The translations under genes and the position numbers were made by a program. DNA of 64,000 bases from Turnera subulata. Its lineage: Eukaryota > Streptophyta > Magnoliopsida > Malpighiales > Passifloraceae. The DNA lies in the NCBI GenBank assembly GCA_028386065.3, contig JAKUCV010002523.1:1-64000 (forward strand), read 5' to 3'. How positions within the stretch are numbered: the stretch's first letter is position 1; each line of letters opens with the position of its first letter. Positions 33,253 through 45,444 of this stretch are shown here, piece after piece. The notes beneath the pieces are model-generated. The model had not been told where the DNA came from and made no database searches. It saw only the letters and a list, made by a program, of their open reading frames with translations.

Positions 33253-36200
33253 ATGGATCATTTAAAAGCTGATTTCATTTTTTGGAATTGCCAAGGTGCT
33301 GGCAGTGACAAATTTGCACGTGCTACAAGGGATCTGGTCCGTAACCATCGACCTGCTCTCTTGGCTCTCTTGGAAACTAAAGTTCTCTTTGCTCAAGCAC
33401 AGCCTCTTTTGATGCAGTGTGGCTTTGATTCTTTTGAAATCGTAGAAGTTGAGGGTCGAGCTGGTGGTGTATGGCTTTATTGGCAGCAAACAAGGATTAA
33501 GGTCACCACACTACGTGTTCATAAACAATTCATCCATGCCATGGTTACGTGGCACTCTAGGCTCACTTGTTACGTTACAGCGGTGTATGCTAGTCCACAT
33601 GTTACTCTACGGCAGGAATTTTGGCGAGAGACTTAGTTAATTCCGACCATATTCCCAGGTCCTTGGCTTATAGCAGGGGATTTTAACTCCCTTCTCGGAC
33701 CTGATGAAAAATTGGGTGGAGAACCGCCTGTTCCTTCCAACTGTCGTCAGTTTGGTGAATGGATTGATGAATGTCAGTTGGTGGATTTAGGGTTCAAAGG
33801 TTCCCCTTTTACTTGGGAGAGAAGTAATGTACAGGAACGACTGGATCGAGCTTTAGCGAACACACAGTGGCGTCTTGCTTTTCCAGATGCGGATGTTTTT
33901 CATTTACCTCGTACCAAGTCTGACCATTCCCCTTTGCTCCTGCGACTTTGGCCCAGACATACTCCCATTGGTCCAAAACCGTTCAGGTTCCAAGCTGCAT
34001 GGCTATTAGATGAGAGATTGGCAAATGAAGTTCAGTCTTACTGGGATTCGGAGGCACATATTGGGGAGGCTATTGCAACATTGGGGGCGCACCTAAACTC
34101 ATGGAACAAGGCGGCTTTTGGCAACATCTTTGGTAGGAAGAAGATGCTCTTAGCCCGGTTATCTGGTACCCAACGTGCAAAGGCAAGGGGACCAGTCGGC
34201 ATGTTTTTACAGCAATTGGAAGTTGACCTCAAGATTCAGTATGACCAGGTTTTGGCACAAGAGGAGGCCCTCTGGTTTCAAAAATCTCGTAGTAAGTGGA
34301 TACAACAGGGGGATCGTAACACTACTTTCTTTCATGCCACTGCTGTTATTCGTCGGCGCAGAAACAAAGTCCTGGGGCTTCTTATTGGTGATGAGTGGTG
34401 TTTCCAGGAGCAAGATCTAGTGGAACATGTCCTTGATTATTTCCACAGATTATTCTCTAAGGATGTGGGGCCGTGGCTACCCTTACCTAGTCGGGGATTA
34501 TTTCCCACCTTGTCTGGTGACCAAATCCGAGGTTTACAAGCTGATATCTCTGACATCGAAGTTAGAAAGGCTCTTTTTCAAATGGGGCCAAACAAAGCTC
34601 CTGGCATTGATGGTTTCCATGCTCTCTTTTTCCAAAAGTTTTGGCCTGTTGTTGGAGGTTCAATTATCTCCTTTATTCGGGATGCTTTTGCTACTGGTCG
34701 CTTCCATCCAGAGTTGAACAAAACTTTGATTACTTTGATTCCAAAGGTTGACACGCCTGAGCTGGTTACACAGTTTCGCCCTATCAGTTTGTGTAATGTT
34801 AGCTATAAGATCCTCACTAAAGTTATTGTCAATCGACTCAAGCCTCTACTCCAGGAGTTGGTGCTTCCCTTCCAGACTAGTTTTGTTCCGGGGAGAATAA
34901 TTCATGACAATGTGGTGATTGTACAGGAGATCCTACACTCCATGAAAATTAAGCGCAGTTCGGGGGGTTGGATGGCTATTAAACTTGACTTGGAAAAAGC
35001 ATATGACAGGATTCGATGGGAGTTTGTCGAGGATACTCTTCTTGATATTGGCATTCCCTCCTCTCTTGTCTCGCTTATTATGTCCTGTATATACACCAGC
35101 TCTATGCAAATTCTATGAAATGGTGAAGCAACTCGTGTCTTCCAACCAGCACGAGGCATTCGCCAGGGTGACCCCTTATCTCCCTACATTTTTGTCTTAT
35201 GCCTTGAACGGCTATCACAGATGATTGTGCAACTTGTCAATAACGGAACATGGAAACCAATCCAGGTTTGTCGAGATGCCCCATCTATTTCACATATGTT
35301 CTTCGCGGATGACCTTGTCCTTTTTTCAGAGGCGAGTCGTGTACAAGCTACTGTTATTATGGATTGTCTGGACACTTTCTGTGCTAGTTCGGGACAGAAA
35401 GTGAGTAGGGACAAATCCAAAGTATATTTTTCAAAGAAGGTGTCCTCTTCCCTAGCCAGTTCCATCAGCTCCCAGCTTGGTATCCCACAGACGGATAATC
35501 TGGGTCTCTACCTGGGTACTCCGCTTATACATGGGAGAGTGACGAATGATACTTTCAGGCATATTGCTACAAAGGTTGATGACCGCCTTGCTGGATGGAA
35601 AACAAAATGTCTGTCTTTTGCTGGTCGCGTGACGCTAGCACAATCTGTCATTCAATCTATTCCATCTTATTCAATGCAAGCATTACCACTCCCGCTCGGT
35701 TTATGTGATGATATTGACAAGAAGACCCGACAGTTTATCTGGGGTGCGTCCGAGGGGTCTCGAAAGATGGCAAAGGTGCCGTGGGACACGCTTTGTCAAC
35801 CGAAACGGGATGGTGGTTTGGGTTTGCGTCGTATGCGGCAAGCCAACGAAGCCTTCCTTGCCAAGCTTGCTTGGGGATTGGTCGCTCGACCTGATGCGTT
35901 GTGGGTGCGGTTATTAAGAGCGAAGTATGGAACTGGTCCATTCTCAGTCCCGCTTGTTCAGGAACGAAGTAATGCATCAGTTATCTGGAGAGGTATATGT
36001 CGTGCCTGGCCCATTGTTCAACATAGCCTTAGCTGGGTATTGGGTGATGGCACTCGCACGAGTTTCTGGCGGGACTCATGGGTGCCTGGTATGGGGCCGT
36101 TAGCTCTTATACCGGGCGTTTCAATCTCGGAAGGAATGGAGGGCATGGCCGTGGCTGCTTTTGTTGTTCAATCTAGTACGTGGAATGGGCCAGCGCTACA

Positions 36201-37365
36201 TGCAGTGCTACCACCTCATGTTGTGGATAATATTCTGTCTGTACCACCTCCTGTCATAGGAGAGGGTGCTGATCTTGTGTACTGGGAGCAAACGGCATCC
36301 GGAGATGTCTCGGTTCGGGCAGCGTATCAACAGGTAGCGCCTCCTACCCCAGACCTTGGCCGGAGACAGTTGTGGAATTCCATCTGGAAATGGCGAGGTT
36401 TACCACGAGCCAAGGGTTTTCTTTGGCAGTGTGCACACGATGCAATATCTACAAATGCCTTTCGTGTTCGTCGTCATCTTGCAAGTGATGCGAGGTGCCC
36501 GCGCTGCTCTCAGGCGAATGAAACAAGTTTACATGCACTGCGTGATTGCCCAAGTTCGAAATTGATCTGGCAGCAGTTAATTCAGCCGGTGGCATGGTCT
36601 GAGTTCTTCACTGGTACTCGAGATTCATGGATAACTACGGGTCTAAGTTCTGGGTTTCCCTTTGTTTCACACATTCCTTCTTCTATTCTCTTTGGGATGA
36701 CTGTTTGGCTCTTATGGAAGTGGAGGAATGAATCTATTTTTCAAGAGGTTGTTCGTCCCCCAGATATTGTTCTAGCAGGCATTTTAAGGTATGCAAAGGA
36801 GATTGCCCTGGAAAGTGCTCTGCGTGAGGAGCATGTTGATGAGGGAACACGGAAACAGCTGTATTGGATGCCTCCACCGGTTGGTTACCTTAAGATAAAT
36901 GTAGATGCTGCGGTGGCGATGTCTACTAGTACTGCAGCAACTGGAGGTGTGGCGCGCACCAGTACTGGTGATTGGGTCATGGGATTCCGCCATCGTATTC
37001 TACCTTGTCCCATTCCACAGGCCGAACTACAGGCAATTTATGATGGGTTAATCATGGCGTCTAAGACTACTTATAATCACTTTATTGTTGAATCTGATAA
37101 CCTTGAGGTAGTCCAGGTGCTTAACTCTCAAGCTCCAAGCCGGTTATGGGCGCACCCTTTGATGATACGCATCCGGGAGATATGTTCCAGCCTTCGATGC
37201 GTGCAGTTTCAACATTGTCTACGAGATACCAATTATGTGGCGGATGGTTTGGCTAAGATGGCACTGGCTGATGATGGTGATATACAGTTTCTCCAGGCGG
37301 CACCGCGAAATCTTCTGCCTACTCTGCATATTGATTGTTGCTTTATCAGAAACAGTGTAGCTTAG
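33253..37365 (+). pseudogene. LINE ORF2 (EN-RT-RNase H), two premature stops
   Basis: One continuous frame of about 1,370 codons holds an APE-type endonuclease (FWNCQGAGSD at the start; IAGDFNSLLG; KSDHSPLLL near the end), reverse transcriptase (APGIDGFHALFFQKFW, FRPISLCNVSYKI, ARGIRQGDPLSPYIF, FADDLVLFSE), a CPRC...H...C zinc-binding zf-RVT segment, and a C-terminal RNase H (INVDAAVA, AELQAIYDG, VESDNLEV). It is interrupted by only two in-frame stops: TAG at 33,634-33,636 in the endonuclease, and TGA at 35,116-35,118 where relatives have Trp in the RT. No frameshift is seen, so decay is recent. The product would copy element RNA at a nicked target in the nucleus. Confidence 0.93.
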
Positions 37366-37372
37366 TCTCTTA

Positions 37373-37751
37373 GACCATCTCCAGTGTGGGCTTCATGACA
37401 GGGCTCTATTTGCCATATCAGCAATTTAGAGTCTGTCTCACCACTGGAGGAAAAGGAGAGGCTCTGTGAATAGAAGAGACCGTCTCCAAAAATAGAGACC
37501 GGGAGAGCCTGTCTCTATCTACTTCTTCTATTATTATATTATTTAATTTGTATATAATAAAAATTATATTTGTAAGATTAATAATATAATATACATATGG
37601 GTCCTCAATAGAGCCTCCGAATAGAGCCTGTATGATTGGACGATATCAGAGGCTCTAAATGTAAGTGAAGGCTCTGTCTGATGTGGCGTTGATGTGGCGC
37701 TGACATGGCAATAATAGAGCCTTCGGATAGAGCCTGGGACTGGAGATGGTC
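37373..37751. mobile_element. PIF/Harbinger-type MITE in the LINE 3' UTR
   Basis: The termini GACCATCTCCAGT (37,373) and ACTGGAGATGGTC (ending 37,751) are perfect inverted repeats, flanked by TTA on each side (37,370-37,372 and 37,752-37,754). The 379-bp interior has repeated AGAGCCT/AGGCTCT words and no coding. It inserted eight bases after the LINE ORF2 stop, so it is younger than the LINE. Confidence 0.88.
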
Positions 37752-37795
37752 TTATGACTCTCTTTGTAACCAAAAAAAATTACAGTTCAAATCAA

Positions 37796-39781
37796 TATAG
37801 ATAATTAAATCAAGTATAGTAATTAAGCACATTATGTTTTATACGCGCCAGGAGAGGGCGTGAAAGCATGATTCTTGGCAAAACAAAGATAACCAAATTA
37901 AGAACAATATCACCAAGTTTCTTCTTCTTTTGGGTTCTCCAAGTCAAAGAAAGATTTTCCTTGAGGAACCGGCCAAGCATGAAAAGCCACCATCTCTCCT
38001 CTTTCTTCCTTTCCATTTTGGAGCTGGCTTTAACCTTTCAAGATTCTAAAATATTTTGATTTACAGGATGTCCCTAATGGGCTATGAGTACTAAAATATG
38101 CTTTGTTTTTTGTGCGAAGTCGATAATACCCCTTTTTGCACCATTTTTTCCTAGATTTCTACGAGTTGCTTAACCCCCCAGATAAAATAGTAAGGAACCA
38201 AAAAGAAAATTAATCAAAAGAAAAAGTAAATCTATTTGGGCGGTGGAGTTTGTTAGGAGAATCGAATATTGTCAATTAACCAAAAAAAAAACGTCTTTTC
38301 CACAAACGAACAAACTATATATTTTCTTTGCCAAAAAAAGTGGATTTTATTTATAGACATTACTAATCAGCAATCTTATTGATTATAATTATCCTTCTGG
38401 CGAAACAATCAACTTCAACTCTTTTATAAACTCTAAATGAATTTTATACTCCAGAAAGAAACTGAACTAGCTCCAAAAGAAAGCAAAACTACTGTTCTTT
38501 GCTCGTTTTTTTTTTTTTATATTTTTTTTATATAGTCATGACTCATGAGATGCATTGCCAGCCCCCTGTGTATTCTTTTCCTTCCAATGCTAAAACTTGG
38601 TATCCGATGACTTTGTCAATGAAGGAGGAGCTACTCGTACGGATGTTATCATTTCCTCGTTATATGTTTGCTTTATCTTTTTTCAGTCTCGTAGCTAGAG
38701 CCGAGCTATTCGTTATCTTTGCCCAATTCACTATATATGTATATATATATGTGGTGATTTGACTTTCTTAATTAATCTATATATGATAATTCTTTCAAAT
38801 ATCAATAAAATTGAAGAGCTCCGCAACACATCCAAAGACTCCCTCGCTAGTTAGTCTGTTTTGGGGCAATAATATTGATCTGTATTCGAGCTAATTAATC
38901 AATCTGTTCTTCACCACATTATGGAAGACAATAAATGATGAGAATGATCCAGATACATATTACATTACATCAACTCATTCGAGAGGCTCCAGTTAAAGAT
39001 TCACTTTATTTGCCTCGTAATGTTTTTGTTTTTCTCTTTCTAAAAAATCTTCCACATCACAAGGCATATATATGACGTGGAGGATATAAAAATAATGATA
39101 AAAAGAAATTATATATATTTTATATCTTTTTTTTTATGGACATATTTTTTATATCTTTTACAGAGGCAATGCAAACATGGACAATTGATATTCGTAAAGT
39201 AATATGTCGGTCAATGAGTGCGATCATCGAGAAGTAATTGGTTTGCTGTTGAAGAATACTAGATACTTTGTGTGTTAATTATTAGACTACTGCGCCACTG
39301 CGCCAACGCCTGGCTTTTCTTTGAAACTAAAGATTTGCATCAAAAAATGTAAAGAATAACAAAAACCCTTTTTGGAGCTTTTAATTTTCTTAAATAAATT
39401 AGCGAGGCCATTTTGGTCATGTCCTGAAAAAATAATTCCAAGTCTTGTTTCTTCTGTACATGGGGATGGACTTGTCTTTATTTTCATATATCAATCCTTG
39501 GTCACTACAAAAGGCTCAAGGCAGCATCTTTCATAAAGACTTATAGGGTAAGTTGGTTCTTTGGGTTTCAACAAATATGTGTGTACCGAATTCCTAAGCC
39601 TTCCCTTTCCATTCACTTTTGCTGAAGCTTCTCCTGCTTTCTTTTTTTTTTTTTCCAATATCTCTGCCTCCCTCCCTTTCTCTTCTCCTTCTCACTACTG
39701 CCTCTATAGCCTTGGTGCAGCTGGTTCATGGATATTGAACCCTTGTGGGCTCTTGGGGGGTGGTTTCTTTTATCTAATTGC
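37796..39781. other. Intergenic DNA upstream of the CLE gene
   Basis: AT-rich with homopolymer T and A runs; no gene or element boundary is seen. The last ~200 bases before 39,782 are pyrimidine-rich and probably hold the promoter and 5' UTR of the CLE gene. An in-frame upstream ATG lies at 39,728. Confidence 0.45.
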
Positions 39782-40162
39782 ATGGCAGCAACTACAACAA
39801 CAAAAACACAGGCCGCTACACAACCTATCCTCACAACCTACACCAAATCATCATCGTCACCACACCACTTCCTCCTCTTGTTCCTCGCTGTTCTCTTCAT
39901 TTTCCTTTTGCTCGCTAGCCCTTCACCCAACCCTATGAGACCTTACAATACTGCGGCCTCAATTTCCATCAAGAGGCTTCTACTAGAGTCCTCCTCCTCA
40001 TCAGAGTCTGCAGCCTCCAGGACAATGAACTTGCATCCAAGAGAAACACAAAACTTCCATACTTCTTCTTCATCAGCTTCACCTTCAAGGTCTTCTTCAC
40101 GTGCAAAGTTTGGAGTTGATAAACATGAAGTGCCTAGCGGTCCAAACCCTATCTCAAATTAA
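39782..40162 (+). CDS. CLE41/CLE44: TDIF-type CLE peptide precursor (CLE41/CLE44)
   Basis: Single-exon gene for 126 residues from ATG 39,782 (an in-frame ATG at 39,728 would add 18). The protein has a short Thr/Ser-rich N-terminus, a strongly hydrophobic segment (about 28-45, FLLLFLAVLFIFLLLA) acting as signal anchor or signal peptide, a variable Ser-rich middle (about 66-107), and the C-terminal dodecapeptide HEVPSGPNPISN (residues 115-126), directly followed by the stop. That dodecapeptide is exactly TDIF, produced in Arabidopsis from CLE41 and CLE44. TDIF is secreted from phloem, perceived by the PXY/TDR receptor kinase in the procambium, promotes vascular stem-cell division and blocks xylem differentiation. 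KRLLLESS after the membrane segment also fits this subgroup. Assignment to CLE41 or CLE44 alone is not possible. Confidence 0.96.
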   Translation: MAATTTTKTQAATQPILTTYTKSSSSPHHFLLLFLAVLFIFLLLASPSPNPMRPYNTAASISIKRLLLESSSSSESAASRTMNLHPRETQNFHTSSSSASPSRSSSRAKFGVDKHEVPSGPNPISN

Positions 40163-41188
40163 GCTGGTAAGCTAGCGCTTGTGTATAGCAAGGAGAGGAT
40201 AAATTTGCACAACCGTGCGTGATCGGCGGGAGGAGGATGATTGATATAGTTAGCTGGAGATGGTAAGGTGAAGTTATTGTGAGTTGTCATCTTTATGGGT
40301 ATTGTTTTGGTGCACCATTAATACTGCTTGTCCTCAGTGAGAGAGGTTAGTTACCTTCGTTTGTTATGTCATCATCCTTAGCTTTACCGTTTTGTTTTTT
40401 CTTTTATTGTTTTAAGTTTTTTTTGAGGGGGAAGGGGGTTACTGTTTGTTTCTCATTGTAAATGTATAGCAGGAGAGATACTCGATCTATATATTTGAAT
40501 GTATCCATCTGCGTTTACTCCGTGTAGATGATGATGGTATTGTATAGCGTATCATCATCAGTAGTTCAGCACTTGATGAAATGCGATCTGAAGGATGAAT
40601 AGCTAGCTAGATCATATACATATATTTATATTCAATATGTAATTAATGATGGCCCTTCTCAAGATAATGATTCAATTTTTCTATGTATAAATATAATATT
40701 TAAATGAGTTTTAGCTCGATCGATCGGTTCATATTCTATCTCTCGGAGGGCTTCATTATCTTGGGTTTTAAGAAGTCATAGGCAGGAGGAGAGCTAGATT
40801 CTCAGGGTTAGGAGCTAATTTGATCATTTAGGATGTTAGTTGTTTGCTACTTCATATTTTTAAATCAAAGATCTTGAGATTCTACTGGGAAAAGTTTTTC
40901 AGCTTATATTTGGTAGGTTTTGTCCTACTTCCTCTTGATATGATATTGCGTCTTTGTTCTGCTAAGTAAATTAGCAAGTCCTGAAAAATTGAGTAAATGA
41001 TCTTGTTGAAGAGACCCTTAGCCAATGCTTTCTGATTAAGGTCTAGCTAGGTTACCCTGAAATTTCAAAATCAACATATGTGTTACTGAAAAAAGGAGGA
41101 ACAAAAAGAAGGATATGTAGCATGCATTAATGGTTTCCTTCCATCCATTGGGTTTTGAGAATCAAGCTTGAAAGCTACGCATGAAGGG

Positions 41189-41277
41189 AATCTGTGATTA
41201 TGCTATCTCAAACATTAGCAATTTGTGGGAATGAAATATGATGATCCTTGCTGACAAAAAAAAAAAAAATCTGTGAT
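41189..41277 (+). repeat. Possible short retroinsertion with A-tail
   Basis: AATCTGTGAT occurs at 41,189-41,198 and 41,268-41,277. Between them lie ~57 bases ending GCTGAC and an A-run. Short duplications like this also arise by chance in AT-rich DNA, so the call is tentative. Confidence 0.35.
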
Positions 41278-42282
41278 GAGTCTTAATATACACAGTGTCT
41301 GCCAGATCTGTGACACAGTGAGGGAGGTGATAATTTGGTGTATTTTGCTTCCCCTGATAGAATTATTTGATCTTCCTTGGACTTTGCCCTTTGTCTTCTA
41401 AAACACATCATCCAAAAAAGCTGAGATGCCAAAACAACAACCAAGTCATGAGAGGGACAGAGCCTATACCTAGTGAGCCCATGATTCGATAATAATAACA
41501 GTGTCATTTGAGTACTGTTGATAAGTTGCCACCAATCATCTACTTTATGATAGTGTTCCTGCCAAAAGAGAGAAAAAGAAGAAAAGAGAAATAAAGCTTT
41601 TGGTCGTTCAACAATATTTTCTCAAAGTGCAAACCACATTACCTTTTGACTTGTGTCAGATTATTATTTTATCTAGAATGCCGATGCTCTAGCATTTTCA
41701 AACCGCAAATTATGGTGCCTTAAAAGGCCAATCCCTACAGTTTTCTTATAGCTATCATTTGTCACCGTATCTTTGGGACGTTTGTTTTTTTTGATTTTAT
41801 TTGGGTTGTGTAATTAAACTGATCAGATACTTATCATAAAATCAGGTTTGACCAATGTAATCAATAGTTATATATATGTTTCATTTACTGATAAATTAGC
41901 TTATTAGCCATTCACGCCGGTTTGGTCACACCCACAAATCTCTTAACAAGGCTTTCTTCAAGGAACTAATTTAGCCATCAAGGAATTTAGTCTGTATATT
42001 TGTCATCTCTAATACTAGCTTGTTTAAAGTGGAAAAGACTAGGCTTCCGGCCAAAGTGGACAAAGAAAACATAAATGAATTATCACAAATTGTGTTTCTC
42101 CTTTTCCACCTTGTAAACCTACTGTTCCCACTTTATTAATCTTTGTTGGTAAGCAACTGCTCTAGGCTTCTGGCCAAAGTAGACAAAGTATCCGAAACAT
42201 AAGAGAATTATTAGCTGCTAGCCTTTCATCCCTGCTTGCTTTTTCTTTATCACACAGGGAGGATAATTAATCAATCAACACT

Positions 42283-42328
42283 AGTATAGACAATAACTTT
42301 TTTTTGAACTGTAGTATAGACAATAACT
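42283..42328 (-). repeat. Micro poly(A) insertion with 16-bp target duplication
   Basis: AGTATAGACAATAACT is perfect at 42,283-42,298 and 42,313-42,328. The insert TTTTTTTGAACTGT reads on the minus strand as ACAGTTC followed by A, the same GTTC-A terminus as at 7,504 and 15,891. Confidence 0.55.
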
Positions 42329-43562
42329 AAGCCTTAAGTTAATATATTGGAGTTTAGATCATCATATGGAGTCCGGCTTACCTATCCGCCATGCATGTCC
42401 ACGCACTAAATGGACAATAGGAAAGAATGGATGGTACAGGAAGCTAGCTAGTGAGCATTATTTGCCTAACGATAAGGGATGCAAATTCAGGGATTTGAAA
42501 CGATTCTGGCTCCATGTAAGTCATGTCAATGCTCTTTGCTGGAGCACACCTTCGTTTCAATATCAATCACATTTTACTGCATCTAGTGTCAATGTCCAAT
42601 CAACGAAAGGACAAGTCATACTTGGATAAACAAACCAATTAAATGTTTAGTAGGTGAAATCCTTGCTTTGGGAAAAGGGAAAAAAAAGAGAAACGGATTA
42701 ATAAAGTAGAAGGTTAACTCCAACAAGAAACAAAAATGATAGAATGATTATGTCCCTTATGGTTACAGTGTAAATTCATAATTGAACATTCTTTATTTGG
42801 GGCAATCGCACAATCAGCAATACACCCCCTTTTATAATAAGGAAGCAGACGTAATATTGTCACCACTTTACCAGACTAAATCCCACTCCATATTCGACAG
42901 TCCTCACAAGAAAATGCCAAATTTGTAAAAAAGTCACCGTACTCCAATCATCTAATCAAAAGCTAACCAACTAATATATATGGCGATATCCTATAAATGT
43001 TGTCGTCCTTGGCGGATCAAATTTCCTCTTTTTTGGAATCCGATTTCGATCTTGGCATGGATGAGGTTGTGTTTCAAGAGTTGAAAGAAATTTGTAGAAA
43101 GTAATTACTAATTAATGGGATGGTGAAAAGAACACAAGAATTGCAAAATAACTAGGGCCATCAAAATCACATTCCATTCATCTCATATCCTTGTCGTTTT
43201 TTCAGAGAATTTCAGCGGGGTTAATTCTTCCTGTAGGTCTTATGGCTCGTAATCCTTTTTCTTCTTTTCTATACGTAAACAAAGACTAGATAATATATAC
43301 TAATAAAGAAGCCGAATAGGAGTAGGAGTACAGATTTTCACATAATTCATTTTTTTGGTGTTTGAGAGGGCGATATATATTGCTCTTATTTATTTTTCCA
43401 TTTCAATTCATTAAACTTTATTTTTTCTTGTACCAAATTCATCCACCCAATCTGTGTTATGATTTTCTTCATACCAAATTTACAAACAAAATTTCTGAGA
43501 CAGTCGAATTAACTTTTTTTTTTATGGAAGGGTAATAATTTATTATTATTTTTTATGAGAAA

Positions 43563-43564
<2 letters not shown>

Positions 43565-43640
<76 letters not shown>
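43565..43640. repeat. (ATT)n microsatellite
   Basis: About 25 uninterrupted ATT/TTA units, about 120 bp upstream of the second LINE's target duplication. Confidence 0.95.
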
Positions 43641-43641
<1 letters not shown>

Positions 43642-43962
43642 GTATTTAAGTAATGATTTCAGATATTACGTAGTGACGCGCGATTATATAATCAAAATGC
43701 CAAATTAGCTTTCCAGTTGATTTAGTTTTTTTAAGTACATCTAATTTAGTTTTAAATTAATACTTTAATAAGACTAAAAAAAGTTAAAAATTAGAGAGAG
43801 AAACTTAGAGAGAGAACATGTGACTTGAAAAGCGTGCCAATCTCAGACAACCTGCTCTGGTAACTCAGTTGTCGGAAGAATGTAAATCTAGCAAGAAGCA
43901 TTGTTTACTCTACCTCGTCAGAAGGTGGATTTCTCCTAGCCCAGGCTATAAGTACCTCAAGT

Positions 43963-45444
43963 ATGCGAGAACCAACCCGGGGAAGATCCAAGGATAGGGT
44001 ACGAGAGAGGTCCAGGGAACGCTCACGAGAGCACTACCCGGCTCTTTCCCAACCCCCTGCCCAGCCCCAAGTCGTCTTCGGAGGCCAGATGAATCCTGAA
44101 GCAACACCAACAGGCCCTTCTGCATTCACCGGGTCGAAGGACGTTGAGCGCTGCACCAAGAAGATATGTCGCAAGGAGGCTGAGAGGGACTCCGACATGG
44201 AGGAGGACATTGAACCTCCGCCTACTTCGGAGACCCCAACACCCGAGGTGGACATGAAGGACAATTTGAGCGGTAACCCACCTGTAGAGGAGCCCCGTTC
44301 CTCCTACAAAGACAAGCTCAACGCTGGATCGGGTATGGTTTTAGATTCAGACCCTTGGGCTTGGGAGGAGGAAGTGGAATCCGAGCATGGAGATATAATA
44401 GCGAAGGAAGTTGACGGCGTTGAAGTGGTGGAGCTATCTAAGGAATTCAATGCGCGCTTGAGAAAACCATGGGAGAAGACTGTGGTGGTTAAATTGATGG
44501 GTCGGGCTATTGGTTTCAGATCGCTTCAATTAAAGCTCCAATCTCTGTGGAAACCAGGTGATGCCTTTAAGATTATTGACCTGGATAATGACTATTGTGC
44601 TGTGAGGTTCTGGGATGCTGCAGATTATCAACATGCCTTGCTTGACGGCCCTTGGTCGATTTTTGGGCATGTCTTGTCCGTACAACCGTGGACGCCTGCC
44701 TTCTGTGCCTCGAACGATAAAATCAATTCAATTGTGACTTGGGTTAGATTTCAAGACTTCTCTCTGGACAAGTACCATTCACAAGTCCTCAAATTTCTGG
44801 GTAATCGAGTGGACAACACCTTCAAACTAGAGGAAAACTATGAAAACCCCAATCGGGGCAAATTTGCAAAGGTGGCAGTACAACTTGATCTCACCCAACC
44901 TCTAAAGGGTACGGTCAACCTGGAAGGTGAAGAGCTAAAGGTAGTGTATGAGGGGCTCCCCCCCATATGTTACATGTGTGGTAGAATTAGCCATACCACC
45001 ACTAACTGCCCGGAAGCAAAAGGGACAGGAAGCGATGAAGGGAGGACTGAGGAACCCGTGATATCAGCTGGCGAACCAACTAATGAGGGAGCGTTACCAT
45101 CATCAACAACCAGTTCTATTAGTAGAAAGCAAAGGGAAGAGCGAGGGGAGTGGATGAACGCCCCTCGTCGTCCATGGCGGCAATACAAGAGGACCTTAAA
45201 GACTACACCGACGGCACCGTCGTCGAAGTCGAACCCGACTATATACAGGAACAGCTTTGAAGTATTGGGGTCAGATGATTTATCCTTGCCTAAAAAGTCT
45301 AATGAAGATGTGTTTCACCCAGCTCAAGCAAGCAGCAAGGCACAAGTACCCAAAGTGTCAGCCCCTAAATATGTTAGTAATATGCCCAAAAGCCAATCAA
45401 TGGATGATTGTAGTCATGTATATACATTAAGGTTATTCCAATAA
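43963..45444 (+). pseudogene. LINE ORF1 (DUF4283 plus CCHC knuckle), interrupted
   Basis: The N-terminus is Arg/Glu/Ser-rich (RSKDRVRERSRERSRE). It is followed by an acidic linker, then a DUF4283-type region (about residues 165-330: WEKTVVVKLMGRAIGF, DNDYCAVRFW, DGPWSIFGHVLSVQPW, WVRFQDFSL) and a zinc knuckle CYMCGRISHTTTNC (CX2CX4HX4C). The C-terminal tail is cut near residue 483 by the 1.45-kb insertion; the last residues before the stop at 45,442 are encoded by inserted DNA. ORF1-like Pro/Lys/Asn-rich text resumes at about 46,870. The domain binds LINE RNA. Confidence 0.88.

Larger units (their letters stand above)
32375..37795 (+). mobile_element. L1-type LINE, 5'-truncated, with 17-bp target duplication
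   Basis: The body spans 32,392-37,778. It is bounded by ATTACAGTTCTAATCAA (32,375-32,391) and ATTACAGTTCAAATCAA (37,779-37,795), a 17-bp duplication with one mismatch, and ends in eight A after TTTGTAACC. The 5' end falls inside ORF1, so the copy is 5'-truncated as usual for LINEs. ORF2 carries endonuclease, reverse transcriptase, a zinc-binding zf-RVT region and RNase H, the layout of plant L1 elements with RNase H. A MITE sits in the 3' UTR (37,373-37,751). Confidence 0.93.
40163..43755. other. Intergenic DNA downstream of the CLE gene
   Basis: No further gene is supported. The first few hundred bases are probably the CLE 3' UTR. The region holds a possible short retroinsertion near 41,199-41,267 (A-run flanked by AATCTGTGAT), a micro-insertion at 42,299 and the ATT microsatellite at 43,565. 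Confidence 0.5.

Noticed and set aside
42366..42629. 87-codon + strand open frame
   Set aside because: It has no recognisable motif, no supporting neighbours and ordinary intergenic composition.
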